A stretch of 64,000 nt of DNA from Megaustenia siamemsis (Eukaryota > Mollusca > Gastropoda > Stylommatophora > Ariophantidae): assembly GCA_032433765.1 (NCBI GenBank), contig JAVIAB010000059.1, positions 59,282,103 to 59,346,102 of the forward strand, read 5' to 3'. A program made the translations under genes and the position numbers. Under the pieces are notes generated by a model that was not told the origin of the DNA, did not search any database, and saw only the letters and a program-made list of their open reading frames with translations. Of the stretch, positions 49,224 through 61,399 are shown one piece after another; position 1 is the stretch's first letter, and the number at the start of each line of letters is the position of its first letter.

Positions 49224-49478
49224 GTGTCCGGTTAGCGCAATCGATAGGCGGTTGGCTTACCACGGCAACAGCCGGGGTTCGTACCCTGGCGAGGACACCT
49301 GGGTTTTACTAATTCCCTAAAAATTAGTACCTCTGAAGTCGGAGTAAATCTGCCTGCATGGCGAGGGGCATCCTGTAATGGGATAAAACAGACTTTACAC
49401 GCAAAATTCAGTCCCACAAAAATTGAGTGGGTGGGACTTCGTCAGAGGTCAAAGCTGACGAAAGCGAACGAACGAACG
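49224..49478 (+). mobile_element. tRNA-derived SINE (short-head family) with target-site duplication
   Basis: Head strongly tRNA-like: GTGTCCGGTTAGCGCAATCG, B box GGTTCGTACC at 49276-49285, and a closing GGACACC that pairs with the start. The 3' body matches the long-head SINE (TACCTCTGAAGTCGGAGT, ACGCAAAATTCAGTCC, GACTTCGTCAGAGGTCAAA), with a (CGAA)n tail. The 16-base flanks AACGATATGGGATAGG (49208-49223) and AACGATATGGGACAGG (49479-49494) are the target-site duplication. The empty site is at about 32529 in copy 2. Confidence 0.92.
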
Positions 49479-49613
49479 AACGATATGGGACAGGGACCCT
49501 CGAAGACATATTTACACATTTACAAAACAGGGTAGATTTGGTGGAGAGTGGATGGATGGATGGTTGGTTGAACTTATTGAAATATTTTTAGAGAACATTA
49601 TTCTCGTCTACAG

Positions 49614-49721
49614 AAGTGCAACTGTGGGGGAACAGAAATCATATGCAGTTACCAAAATTTGCAAGCGATGCCCCCAAAACTCGTCAATATTAACCTGAAT
49701 TTCACATCATTATATTTGGAC
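49614..49721 (+). CDS. LRR copy 3, exon 2: LRRNT cap
   Basis: 36 codons between the acceptor CTCGTCTACAG and donor GTAAGT. Peptide KCNCGGTEIICSYQ through LNFTSLYLD, as in copy 2. Intron 2 is 49722-50455. Confidence 0.85.
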
Positions 49722-50455
49722 GTAAGTATGTGATTTTCTTGCAAGTGACCCTTATGTTTTTATAAACCATTATCTTAATATTTTTCAGCCTTTGTTAATA
49801 TTAAGAAGGTGTATTTGGTAATTTGTTTAGCAGTTTGTGATACGATCGTGGGTATAAAGTTCCTTCAATGTTCGTCTTCTTTGTATTGTCATGTTTGAAA
49901 CTGTGGAAACATATTCGAGTCTTGATCAGTCCTGATTGGTGGAGATAAATCCATATCATTGTTACTACAATCAGCTTATTTTCTTTGCATTTTTGCTGGA
50001 TGAATATATTTATTGGAACATGTTAGTGATAAGTAACATGATTTGTTTATACTCATTTTGGGGTATTCATTGTGTGCCATTATCTGGTTTCTTTGAATTT
50101 GTTCTCTTTCCAGTGTTTAATTCCATCAACAGATTTAATGTTTTTACTTTATTTTTGTTTTCTATTTTACTTTTTCGTGCTGTACACATCAATATAGTTT
50201 TCCTGAACCGTTAGATCTTGTGACTTGCCTTTATTAGTTTATTTCTTTAGGTAGTCGGTTTAATCACAATCAAGACTTCTATTTTCACCCAGTTTTATAG
50301 GAGTATCTGGTTGGGACACTTGATTTATTTTATTAAATAATTAATGGCGGTGTATTTTGAATTCATCCCGTTCTAAAATATATTCTAGTTCTGCCTACCT
50401 TATAACAAAGAGACATACCTTTACAACTTTCTAAAACAAAACATTTCCTCAACAG

Positions 50456-51744
50456 GGAAATCAGATCACAACAATACCAGCTGGAAGTCTACTGGCGAAT
50501 CTGTCAGCCATTTCACTACAGAGGAACCCTATCGAGACTATAGATGACACCGCATTTGACGAGTCCATCTACACACTACAGGGATTATATTTCTTAGCAG
50601 CTCGGTTCACACAGATTCCTCAAGCCGTGTTTCATTTGAAGACTCTCAAAACTTTACAAATCTACCAAACCAACATTCTTGTTTGGGATGAAGACGGCAT
50701 GAACCAGCTTGGGTCTACAATGCAGACACTTATCCTAAATAATGTGGGGTTAACAGTGTGGCCGACCTGGATGAAGTCAATGACTAATTTAACTCAATTA
50801 ATTATTACTGGTTGTTCTATCTCCACCATCCCGGATGATGGTTTAGTTACATTGACCAACAGCTTAACGAGTTTAGATCTTTCAAATAACAGTTTAACCA
50901 AACTCCAAAGTCGATTGCAAAGTTGAGCGTCTTAAGCACTTTAACTCTAAATTTAAACAGAATAGTTGACGTGACAGGGCTACCACAGTCAAGTTCATTC
51001 AATTCCTTGTATCTTGACAACAACAAAATAACAGATGCAGTAAAACTGAGCAATGCTTTAAGACCTTGTGCACAAACACTCAGCAGTTTTTCCGTTCAAA
51101 ACAATTCACTCACATCCATCCCCGAGTTATCGTTCTTGACACAGATACCGTATCTAGACATTCAGTTTAACCACCTAACTGACGCTAATTCTGGATCCTT
51201 TCCTGCCAATATAACTGCCTTGGATTTTGAATACAATTTACTTACCTCTATTCCTAGTACCATGAATAGCTTAAACCATTTATCTTGGTTACATCTGGAA
51301 TCAAACAACATACAATATGTTCAAGGATCTCACATACCGATTTGTGTATCATTTTTGGATTTAAGCTCCAACTCAATATCACAGTTGACCCGGTCCAGCT
51401 TCCCTAATAATTCGAGCCTAAATTCTCTGACTTTAAACAACAACCCGTTGTCTACAATTTCTCCCGACGCCTTTACTAATATTCCTCTCATTGCATACCT
51501 ACTCCTTCATAATACTAAACTAACCCGTCTACCTCTAGCTATCGCTTCTCTGACAAAATTAAACTTTTTGGACGTTTCTAACAGCAACAGTCTAGTGTGT
51601 ACGTGTCAGGAACAGAGTTTACAACCTTTGATTGAGTCGCTTAATTTATATGATGTTATAGGAGATTGTGGAGTTACAAGTGTCTACTTTTTCTTTGAAA
51701 CGCTGAGTCCATCATGTCCTCAGATTTCTGGAGACTCGTTTTGA
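50456..51744 (+). pseudogene. LRR copy 3, exon 3 with one-base frameshift
   Basis: In frame from the acceptor until the triplet-C run that codes the Pro of LTKLPKS in copies 1 and 2. At 50904-50907 one C is missing, and the frame meets a stop at 50924-50926. The product would be about 217 residues, with the signal peptide, the LRRNT cap and only about half of the LRRs. The remaining ~270 codons (50927-51744) stay fully open in the shifted frame, including the LRRCT-like cap and a longer tail QISGDSF. Lack of any further damage means the lesion is very young or is a base-call error. If it is an error this is a third intact gene. Confidence 0.85.
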
Positions 51745-52683
51745 TACTTTTTATCCGATATTGAATTTAATCAATTTATAAACATGCCTTAATTAAGCAG
51801 ATAATTTTATATCAACTGAGATATATACACATTATTTGTTATTCGAATATTAGCTTTAAAAAAGTATGCAAGTGCGTAATCGTTTGTAATGTTTAGAATG
51901 CAAGTCTTTTGCGTTCTCATTTCTAATGTAATGCCTACATGCGTATATAATCATGTTCCTTCACAAAGTGTCGGTACAAAAGTGAATTTACTTAGATGCT
52001 AACTTTCTGCTCTACAGATTTTTGGAGCTGTATTGCATAATTTCTCTCAGCTTCCTTTCATCCTTGCTCTTCTTTTCCTAATTATTCTCGTCTTTCACAA
52101 TGTAAGTTAAACAATGCTTTCATGCATTCATTCATTCATCATCATCATCACTGCGCGTGCTCACGTAGGTAATCACATCGCTACACAACTTTCTAACCAT
52201 GATCTCCAAACAAACGATTTCTAAACAGGTCTTATATTTCGTCTCTCTCACTCTTTCCTTCTATATCTTCTTCCCTCGTGTTATATTTCGAAGTTAAACA
52301 TGATGATTTTGTCTTCTTGATGTTGATTGCACAAATCCTTTTTAGTATCCTTGAAAACATTTTCTGTATTGTGTGATGCAGTCCATTGTAATTAGTGAAG
52401 TAGAGTCAGTAGAGAAAAAATATTAGGTATGTACCAGTATTGTCATAGTGTGAACAATCCGAAGGGATAAAGCGGGAAAGGAATAAACAAAGACATAAAG
52501 ATATCAAGAAGTTAACGATCTTGGATTCGGTGGCTGGACTCATGAACAGTGAGACGTAACAAGCAGTAATACTCTCGTGGAAATTAAGCGGAGAGACAGT
52601 TAGAAAGAATGGGAAATCCACATATGCTGTCGGCACACCTTTGACAGAGTGATCGCTGGAAATATTTGAAGAAACCAGCCTTC
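51745..52683. other. 3' flank of LRR copy 3
   Basis: Matches 34779-35730 after copy 2, including the LINE E remnant at about 52136-52400. No gene. Homology to block 2 stops abruptly near 52683, next to the inverted repeats. Confidence 0.55.
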
Positions 52684-52689
52684 GAGGCT

Positions 52690-53262
52690 GTCTTTGGAGT
52701 GTTACGTGATGAGGTTCCAATCTCTTTCACGGTGGTCTGCCATATTCGTCTTTCGTGTTCTGAATATGCCTCATGTGTACCACACACCTTGCTGCTTTCG
52801 CCTTCTGGGCCATTGATCATTTTCGATTCATCCGCCCCATCCACCGACACAGACCTCTTATTTTCGGATTGAACATACCCGCGGCGGCGCCATATTTTGT
52901 TGAACCATGTGCTTGACTATTGAACCGCGAACACACGACACACTGATATAATAAATCATATTCCACTTAAATTCGTTAATCACAGTTTATCCACACGTCC
53001 CAAATAAAAACACTTCTTTTTAGAAGAGCTTTATGAAGAGAAGAAATTAAAAAAAAATTGTATGGTTAAAGCTTACGTAGTTATTTTTTATTATCGGTGG
53101 ATGGGGCGGATGAATCGAAAATGATCAACGGCCCATAAGGCGAAAACAGCAAAGTGTGTGGTACACATGAGGCATACTCAGAACACGAAAGACGAATATG
53201 GCAGACCACCGTGAAAGAGATTGGAGCCTCATAACGTGACACTCCATTATTCGTCTGTTTAT
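52690..53262. mobile_element. Pair of ~165-bp inverted repeats around a 225-bp spacer
   Basis: The left arm (about 52694-52862) and right arm (about 53088-53256) are inverted copies at over 90 percent identity by eye. The outer ends read GAGTGTTACGTGATGAGG and, inverted, GAGTGTCACGTTATGAGG. The arms include CTTTCACGGTGGTCTGCC and CATCCGCCCCATCCACCG. No transposase is present in the spacer. The structure resembles a non-autonomous foldback element or MITE, but target-site duplication and superfamily are unclear. It marks the junction of blocks 3 and 4. Confidence 0.65.
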
Positions 53263-54240
53263 CCATTTATGCCCCCTCTCTACATGTTATCATGCCTAAA
53301 TCAGAACCTATTAAGTGCGCCCGTGACCTCTCCACATCGGTCGCCTCCATGAGACCATTTCACATTCATATGGGATCAATAACAGCTGTAACTTTTTTTT
53401 TTATAAAGAGCTTTTTGATGTGCGAATGAGTGTATGTGTCCTTATGTATATGTATGTGTGATCGATTACATACACGGCTGATTATTACTCCCAAAGTAAA
53501 AACACGTGACCATTACTAATAACTTCCAAAGACACCTTTTTCTTACATATGTATTGACACTCATATTTCTGGATTGTCGTGACTGATATGTCCTGATAAG
53601 AGCATGAACCTTTTACTTGCGGAATTACTCTACACGCAAGGGTTTTCAACTTTTCTCAATTCTCGTCACACTGAGCATGGTGTTGTAATTGCTACTCTAC
53701 ACTGTTTACTGCACAATTGTTGTTGTTACAAATTAACATGAAAATGGGACCAAGTGTATGGATCAATGAAACTCGCTATTGACCAGTTCGAAGTCGTCAG
53801 CAGCACAGAATGACAACTCTGTTAGATAAACATATAGACAAGGGTACTTCATATCATCTCAACGTTTAAGTAGAAAATATGATGGGGATTGTCAGAGAAG
53901 CTTGAAAATAAAGAACAATTTGATTCTCTTAAGCGAGGAGGTTTGACACTTCGAGTAATGAATGTCATACGCCGGTGATACAACATTTGTATCAAATCAA
54001 TAAGTGGTATTGACAGATTTACTGCATCAAAATAATTCAATATTCAATTCAAAATAATTGTGAAATACAGCGGCTCTATCTCAGTAAACAGATATAAAAA
54101 TTGATATATGTAGTAGGTGCAATCACCAAGAATTGGAAGGAGTGGAAGGATATCGATATAGTAACTATTTATCGAATGTTGATTGAAAGACTCTTAATGA
54201 GATCAAATGAAGGTTGACATTTTTGTTTTAATGACTAAAA

Positions 54241-56065
54241 GGTATAGAGGTAAAGGAAGGTATATATGTGCTTTATAGACTACACGAAAGCATTTGACAA
54301 AGTAAAGCATGTGGAAATAATAAATATGCTGGAGAAATTAAACATTGATGGCAAGGATCTACGAATCATAAAAAACGTGTACTGGCAACAAACAGCAGCT
54401 ATACGAATTAACAACCAAAGAGGACAATTAGAATTTATAAAACAAGACGTCATACAAGGCTTGTTCTGTCGCCGGATTTGTTTTCACTTTACAGCGAACA
54501 TATTGTGAGATTAATAGTAGACAAAAAAGGAATTGAAGTCAACGGTCACAACATAAATAATTTACGATATGCGGATGACACAGTCTTAATAGCAGAGACA
54601 GAGAATGAGCTACAAGAAATGATATACATAATAGTAAAAGTAAGCAACAAGAAAGGTACACAATCTGAATAGTAAGAAAACAGAAGTAATGGTTATATCA
54701 AAGAAACAATCATCACCATCATGCAGCATAAAAATAAACGAGACAAATCTGAAACAAGTGCAACGTTTGAAATACTTGGGTACAGTGATACCATCAGATA
54801 AAAGATGCACCACAGAAATAAAAAGCAGAATAGCTCAGGCAAAAATAGCATTTCAGAAAATGAAAAATAACTTATGCAACAAATCTATGTCAATAGAAAT
54901 GAGAAAGAGAGTTCATCGATGCTATATAGAACCAATTCTGACCCATGAAAGCGAATCATGGACAACAGATAACAAACAAATGAAAAGATGATTAGAGGCC
55001 ACAGAGATGGGATTTCTCAGAAGAATGTTGAAAGTTCCCTGGACAGCTAAAAAGGCCAATGAGAAAGTTCTCAAAGAGGCCAACACAAAAAGGGAGCTCT
55101 TAAAAAACATCAAAAAGAAGCAATCAACATTTTTCGGGCACATCATGAGAAGAGGAAAGTTGGAATACTTGGTTCTATCTATCTATCTATTGACCTTTCG
55201 AGCCGTAACCGGCCCATAGGGCGTAGACCAAGATACACCTTCTCCTATATGAATTTTTGTTCTAGCAGTTTCTTTTAAAGATATTTTATCAAATCTCGCC
55301 ATCTGTCTCTGTTCTGTGCAAGCAGTTCTATCTCATTGAGGGAGCCGATTCCTGCTGCTCTTGCCTCTCTCATCAATGTTCTTCTCAGTGTCTCCCTGGG
55401 TCTTCCTCTTTTTCTTTTACCTGTTGTTTCCCATATGAGGGCTTGCTTTGCTATTCGATTATTATCTCTTCTCATCACATGTCCAACGTATGACCATCGT
55501 CTTTTCTTTATTACTGAAGATATTAGTGGTTGATTGGCGATTTCTCTAATTTCCTCGTTTGTTTTGAATTCGTTCCATTCTATACCAAGTATTTTCCTTA
55601 GACATTTATTTTCGAATGCGTTCAACTTTGTTTCTATATCTCTTGTTGTTTTCCAGCTTTCACACGCATACGTAAGGGTTGATAGTACATTTGATTTGAA
55701 TAGCCTAAGTTTTGTGTTTGTGCTAATGAGTTTTGATTTCCACAACTTTTCAAGGCTTCTGAAAGACATTGCTGCTTTAGCCAGTCTGATTCTAATTTCT
55801 TTGCTCGTATCCCCTTCTCGATCAATGTGACTTCAAGATAGATGAAGTGATCGATCTCTTCTACTGGATACTTGGTTACAACAGGCAAAATAAAATGAAA
55901 GAGAGTTCGCGGACGACACAGAGAGAAAATACTGGATAGCTTGGTGTCATGGCATGGAAAGCAGTCAACAACAGAACTCATACGATGCACTGTGGATAGA
56001 AGATTGTGGAAGGACATAATTGCCAACGTCAACCGGTGCTGTACATGATGATGATGATGATGATG
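54241..56065 (+). mobile_element. LINE (family A) with RT active site, split by a nested LINE B
   Basis: 5'-truncated element. The RT frame begins CFIDYTKAFDKVKHVEI (first catalytic region). RYADDTVLIAETENEL follows, with the intact YADD catalytic pair, then YLGTVIPSDKRC, EATEMGFLRRMLKVPW and HIMRRGKLEYLV. It is interrupted at 55175-55867 and resumes at 55878 through the 3' UTR and (ATG)n tail at 56047-56065. Frameshifts near 54460 and 54665 and a stop at 54989-54991 disable it. The 11-base AATGACTAAAA at 54230-54240 and 56066-56076 is a perfect target-site duplication. The empty site in block 1 is at about 3085-3095. Confidence 0.92.
55175..55867 (-). mobile_element. 5'-truncated LINE (family B) nested in LINE A
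   Basis: Antisense to its host element. An open frame of 164 codons (stop at 55275) reads MSFRSLEKLWKSKLISTNTK, YACESWKTTRDIETKLN, KKRRWSYVGHVMRRD and GRPRETLRRTLM. A few more residues upstream in another frame (EEIDHFIYLE) show a frameshift near 55800. The 3' UTR ends with an (ATAG)n tail at 55175-55190. ATACTTGGTT at 55165-55174 and 55868-55877 is a perfect 10-base target-site duplication. Little divergence from 5815-6316 suggests recent activity of this family. Confidence 0.92.
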
Positions 56066-56076
56066 AATGACTAAAA

Positions 56077-57440
56077 AAAAAAGCAACTACACAACATATG
56101 ACATAAACTGATTTTTTACAAACTTCGAGTTTTTAGAGCCTGCATTTTCCACACAGGAGTTTATCGGACATACTTTGTGAACACATTCGGGATGTTAAAC
56201 AGCTCAGACCACAAAGACGAACACGACATCTGCATCATACCATTGTCCTGTGCCACTCTGGTGACCGCAGTCGTTTCCTCCTAAAGAATCGTCTTATTAT
56301 TCAATTGGGTTCGCTGACCTTACGAGGAATTAATATATAACACTCATACACATAGGTTCTGTTTAGTTGCTCCCAAAACTATTGCATATTTGACTCTTAT
56401 ATGCATGTATGTTTATATTAATATATGCAGGGGTCGTCATCTATGCTGTTCTATGTTTTCCTCTTTACAAACCACATTGCGACCCTCTTGTGATCCCCTT
56501 TATTCTTTTTGGCTTATATGCTTATTTTCAATGCCTGGTACCATTTTCATCAGAAAAATACTGTACCTTACGTTTTGTGCTCTCACGTAATCCCATTCTA
56601 AGACATCTCACTCTTTCCTCTTGTTGGGTATCTTCTTTTTGGTCAGTTCTATGTTCTTTGTGTATACTACTGACCATTGTGTGAACACCTCTGGGTGTGA
56701 CCTATACTTGAATTCGTCTGTTTATCGATTTATGCCCCCTCTCTGCTTGTTATCATGCCTCAATCAGAACCTATTAAGTTCGCCCGTGACCTCTTCACAT
56801 TGGTCGCCTCAACGAGACCATTTCACCTCCAAATGTGATCAATAACAGCTGTAAGTTGAGTTCTATTCTTCTAATGTTTAATATGTTATTATACATTTGC
56901 ATAATAAATATGTATGTACGTATTGTTTATTGTTACTGATGAAGGCCTAATTACCTGCAACGTCGTTCGAATTTGTGTAGTCCATTAACTACGTAAGCTT
57001 TACCATACAATTTTGTTGTTATTTCTTCCCTTTATTAACAACAGTAATCCAACAATAAAAACAATATCCCTAACAGCAGGATATGGCCGTAAAAAAAATA
57101 AAATAAAATAACAAACAACAAGTTTTAACAGATTTGGTGAAAAACACATAACTGCCTTTGACTACAAGTGTTACAGAAGCTTAACATAAAATTCAACAAA
57201 AGTGGCTGTAAAAGAACATAACAAATAAAGGAAATAAAATCTTTAGGTCATGTAAAACGATATAAAGACATACAGATATAGTTTCAGGTGAACGAGAGAG
57301 GGTGATATCAAGCACAAGCTGGAGATCTCCGGTACAATGAAACGTCAAAGTAGTTCTCATGGGAGCCAAGTTCCAGCAGGGGCAATCAATTAGATGACAT
57401 ATGTTTCCCCAGGGAAGACAACTATCACAACAAATCTAGA
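56077..57440. other. Duplicated non-coding flank of block 4
   Basis: Parallels 3095-4450 of block 1. No coding sequence recognised. Confidence 0.5.
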
Positions 57441-59260
57441 TACTCTGCAGAAATGCTAAGAGAAAGGTAAGAGAGGTAATCTATTATTTCATATATGACC
57501 CAATACACACGGAGTTGAAAACCACATGTATTGGTCAACGCGGCTATTGTAAAAAAGAGGTTACCCTTATCTGAAATTTACAGCCACGACACATCAAGAA
57601 CAGAAGCGTCAACAGATGTATATGACATTGTTTCGTGAAGGTGTAAGTAATGGCTCAATTTATGCTTTAAATTTCCTTTTTGTTTTATTTCCTAACTAAT
57701 CGTTATGTGTTGTTGATGGAATGAGAAAACAACAGATTTAGAGTCATGTTATTAGTGGACAGGATGAATTATGGAAAATTATTAAAATTACACACACGAT
57801 GTATCATAATAACTCTTAATTTGTAGTAACTCATCTGACGATTTGATAGGTTTACATACAAGTAATTTTATACATTTGCTGTTTCCCAATAGAAAAATCC
57901 CAAGCCCTAAACAATGAGTATCGAACTACCGACGGAGAAGATGCTGAAATGTACATCGGTCACGTGCTCGAAATGGACGAATGAAGACTTCCACATCGGA
58001 CTTTTAAGTGAACACTTGAGACTTCTTCCTCTTCATCTTTCCTTCCTCATTTGCTCTTCAGCGTCGAGGGGAGAAATAATTTGCGGTTTTTTGCACTTCT
58101 GTTCGCCTCTGCTGCTGCTATGTTTCCTAGTGCTTCTAATATTCCATCCATCCATATTTTTCATGGTCGACTATTGGGTCTGGTATTCTCACAACGTTTG
58201 CTGAAGGCTGGCTGTGTTTTGTTTTGATCGTTCTGCCTTATCACGTGGACAAATCATGGAACACAGAGTGGTAGTGCAAAACCTGAAAGACCAAATGGAT
58301 CTCGGAGTGGAACAATAGGGCTTCAGAGATTGAAGGCTTCAGCTACAGGTTTATGAGCAAACCAAAAACTGCAATTCCTAGAACTGAATCGACAGTCAAG
58401 AAGTGTTTTGATCCAGACTTATGTGTTGTCTTCGGCCAGAGATGAGCTAATTAATATTATACTAATATTATAATATATATAATTAATATTAACGCAGCTG
58501 AATTGTCCTTTGTCATACGATATTATCATTTATTTTAAGCAATCGAAATATCGAAACACGATCCGGGTGAGAAACAAAACTTACGGTGTGAATTGAGCAC
58601 GAAACCCAGTAGCTCCGCCAGCAAGACGCACTTGGAATATGAGGAAACTTCAACAAGGAACACTTTTCAGACAGAGCCCCAACGGTTCCTGGAGCTTATC
58701 CGCCACACTGACCGAAAGTCACGTGATGTAACTGGTCTGTAACACTGATCTGAGCGAGTTGCTTAGTGGTTGGAGTGGCCTCAACTGTTTATTCTTTATT
58801 ATTGAATCCTCTTATTTCGCTTTTATAACTTTAACACAGATTAAAACATATTCATTGATCTCACTTCAGTCTTTACAGAAAGTTTAATGGAGTTGGTGAC
58901 ATCACCATATACTTTGATCTTTATTAGCATCCCACTAGTGAGAGCTTTAACTCACAGAAGAAACGATATAAGGAGGCTAGGCAGACCTAGAAGACGAAGG
59001 GTAGAAAAATAAGCAAAACGCTGAGCACAACGTAGTAGGCATGTCATAGAACTTTAGCTCGAACATTCACATTTGTCTGTGGATTAAAAAGGCAACGGAG
59101 ATGAAAGAAATTAAGTAAAGAAAGGACACATCAAGAAGAGATGAAACAACGTGAAAGAAAGAATAAAATATAACATAGAATAGTATGGTAGAATGTCAAC
59201 TGGAGAGTTGATCTAAGTTGTAAAGACATAAATATGTGGAGTGACATGACTACAGCACTC
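57441..59260. repeat. Shared upstream module, block 4 version
   Basis: Parallels 7847-9160, including the degraded LINE 3' end at about 57910-58460, split here by short insertions. No gene seen in 59261-59876 either, which is unique AT-rich sequence. Confidence 0.55.
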
Positions 59261-59876
59261 GTCACGCAGTACAACAACTACTTCTGTTCTCATCCATGGA
59301 ACATAACATCACAGCAAATTACTTAATAGTCTGCTCACTGTCAATCTTTTCTATAATAAATGAGAATGCTGATTACTACGCTAGACTATCTATGAAGAAA
59401 CTCTTCCAAATTAAATTATCCACTATTTGCTTGTTCCTACACACTTCTAACTAATATGGGCATTCGCCCTGTTACTAAACTAAAGGCTCTTACTTTTGCC
59501 TTTAGCCTACATCTGACCCATTCATTTGTCTGCTTGTGCAAACCCTTATAAACCTCATATCTCAACCAAAAGAAGCTCGGCACGCAATCTCAGCCTCGAT
59601 CTGGCTTCACTCTTTCAATTATGATCACTCTAATTGTGTTTCTAGAACACCCCATAATATTCCGGAGATTAATATTTCCTATTTATTCTTTTAACTCTAC
59701 TCACCTATCACACACCCTACATTTAAACTACGCTGTTAACTCCACTCTCCTTTGTCCTCTTTTAACGCTTGACTGCTCCCCCAAATTCAATTAATTTTTT
59801 TACAAAAAGGAAAAATTAATGTAAATGCAAGCTGTGAAATTGAATTAAATCTGTTAATATATCTCCAGATGAAAAG

Positions 59877-59951
59877 ATGCATATCATATCTGGACTAATA
59901 TTTCTTGGATTGATGACTTCTCATGTACAGTCAGATGACTGTCCATATCAG
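59877..59951 (+). CDS. LRR copy 4, exon 1: signal peptide
   Basis: 25 codons, MHIISGLIFLGLMTS to SDDCPYQ, phase 0 before GTATAC. Shares LGLMTS and VQSDD with copy 1 rather than the MTFL and ADD of copies 2 and 3. An acceptor-like ATATCTCCAG lies eight bases upstream. Intron 1 is 59952-62373. Confidence 0.8.
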
Positions 59952-61399
59952 GTATACAGAACGTCGATATATATGTATCCGCATATATTTTAGTGAAAGG
60001 AAACGTTGCACATAGAGAATCTAGTTGCTGAAACGCCATAACACATGTATTTTTAGATATTTAGTCTCGATGATATAGGGTTGAGAGTTGGTATGTCTTG
60101 ACTTCCAGACGTCCGCGTTCTGTTGTATTCTGAATCTAAAACTGGCTAATCGACCTGACGAAATATGTGATCAGAATATGCAACGAGCCTGTCATGGTTG
60201 AATCTTTAACAGACAAAAAATTATCTCATCAGTTCTTATGTCCGCATCTACACACAACTATCTCTTACAACCTGTCCCTGCATCAAAGCAGCTGCTTATG
60301 TCATAATCTTGTTGATGGTATATTTAATTGGCTTGACACACCAACCATCATCGTGTAAAGAAGATCTCAATTGGTCTTTTTTATATTTACTGTATATTTA
60401 TTTTTTCTCTTTCTATCTCTTGGATATGACTGTTATGTCTCGCGTCCTTTATTTCTTGAACTTCATACATGCCGTCTAGTTTTTTCTTTAACACATTCAA
60501 GTAAAATCTTTCCCTCTTGATCTTGGCAACCAAAAACGCTGGAGGTGTCCAGTAACATCGAAATATATTTATTAATGTACTATTTTTACGGTCCGATGGT
60601 CACAAGTTACATTAACACATGTTCATTACTTCTGGGCTATGGTCAATAACAATACTACCTGGAGGTATGAATGACCGTTGCACACACAGTCCCATATATC
60701 TTATGATGATATTTATCATCGTCTTATATATCTAAACTAATTTGTCAGCATTTCTAATCGCTCTGCCCTGGTATCTGCTAGTTTCTGATCATCTAATCTT
60801 TCCTCTCCTTTTTGCTTGTGTCTACCTGTCTGATGGACTCTTCTTTTCATTTCGCCCATTGCTTCCATCGAGTAGTCCTTACCCACACTGTCTGTCCGCC
60901 CACAATGTGTAGCCTCATTTCTTTTCTACTATCAAATATTTTAAATATTTCTTTCCATTACGCCCACACCTGTGGACAGTCCTTGCTGACCACTACCCAC
61001 ACTGTCTGGTCTGACAACCTTCACCTATTTTATTGTGAACTATTCTTAAACAACTTTCATTAAGTTCAATTTACTCATTTACTACTACACGCCGTGACGG
61101 CTACTCTGAAGCTGTCTCTTTTCTGCATTAGATGCCCAGCTTCTGCAGCAGTCATTCCCATCTCGGCTTGTATGCACACTTCATTTCGTAGATGTTGTTC
61201 TCTCTCATTTCCCTACAACTATGCCCTCCATAAATTACATCTCATTGTCTTGTATAGAACCAAAACAATTATTTCCTAGCTTTTATTTTCTATACTGACA
61301 TTCAACATTGGCGTGTTTGTTCTTTTCTCCGTTGAGGATACTCTGGGATTTTTTGTTTATTTAATATTTGCGTTGAAATGCATTGATGTATATTTTTAG

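Larger units (their letters stand above)
41420..52683 (+). repeat. Segmental duplication block 3 (contains LRR copy 3)
   Basis: Counterpart of block 2 in the same order and orientation. Differences: it lacks the 24.25-25.3 kb insert and the LINE D insert, has only two minisatellite units (42022-42107), and gained an RNase H LINE (43540-44035) and a SINE (49224-49478). The left edge begins with an AT array at 41420-41463. Confidence 0.75.

Noticed and set aside
49224..49300. Possible genuine tRNA gene at the head of the SINE
   Set aside because: The tRNA-like head is fused to the shared SINE body, ends in a (CGAA)n tail and is flanked by a 16-base target-site duplication, so it is a retroposon promoter rather than a tRNA gene.
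57914..58204. 96-codon open frame with hydrophobic stretch
   Set aside because: It overlies the degraded shared LINE fragment and is not conserved in the equivalent positions of blocks 1-3.
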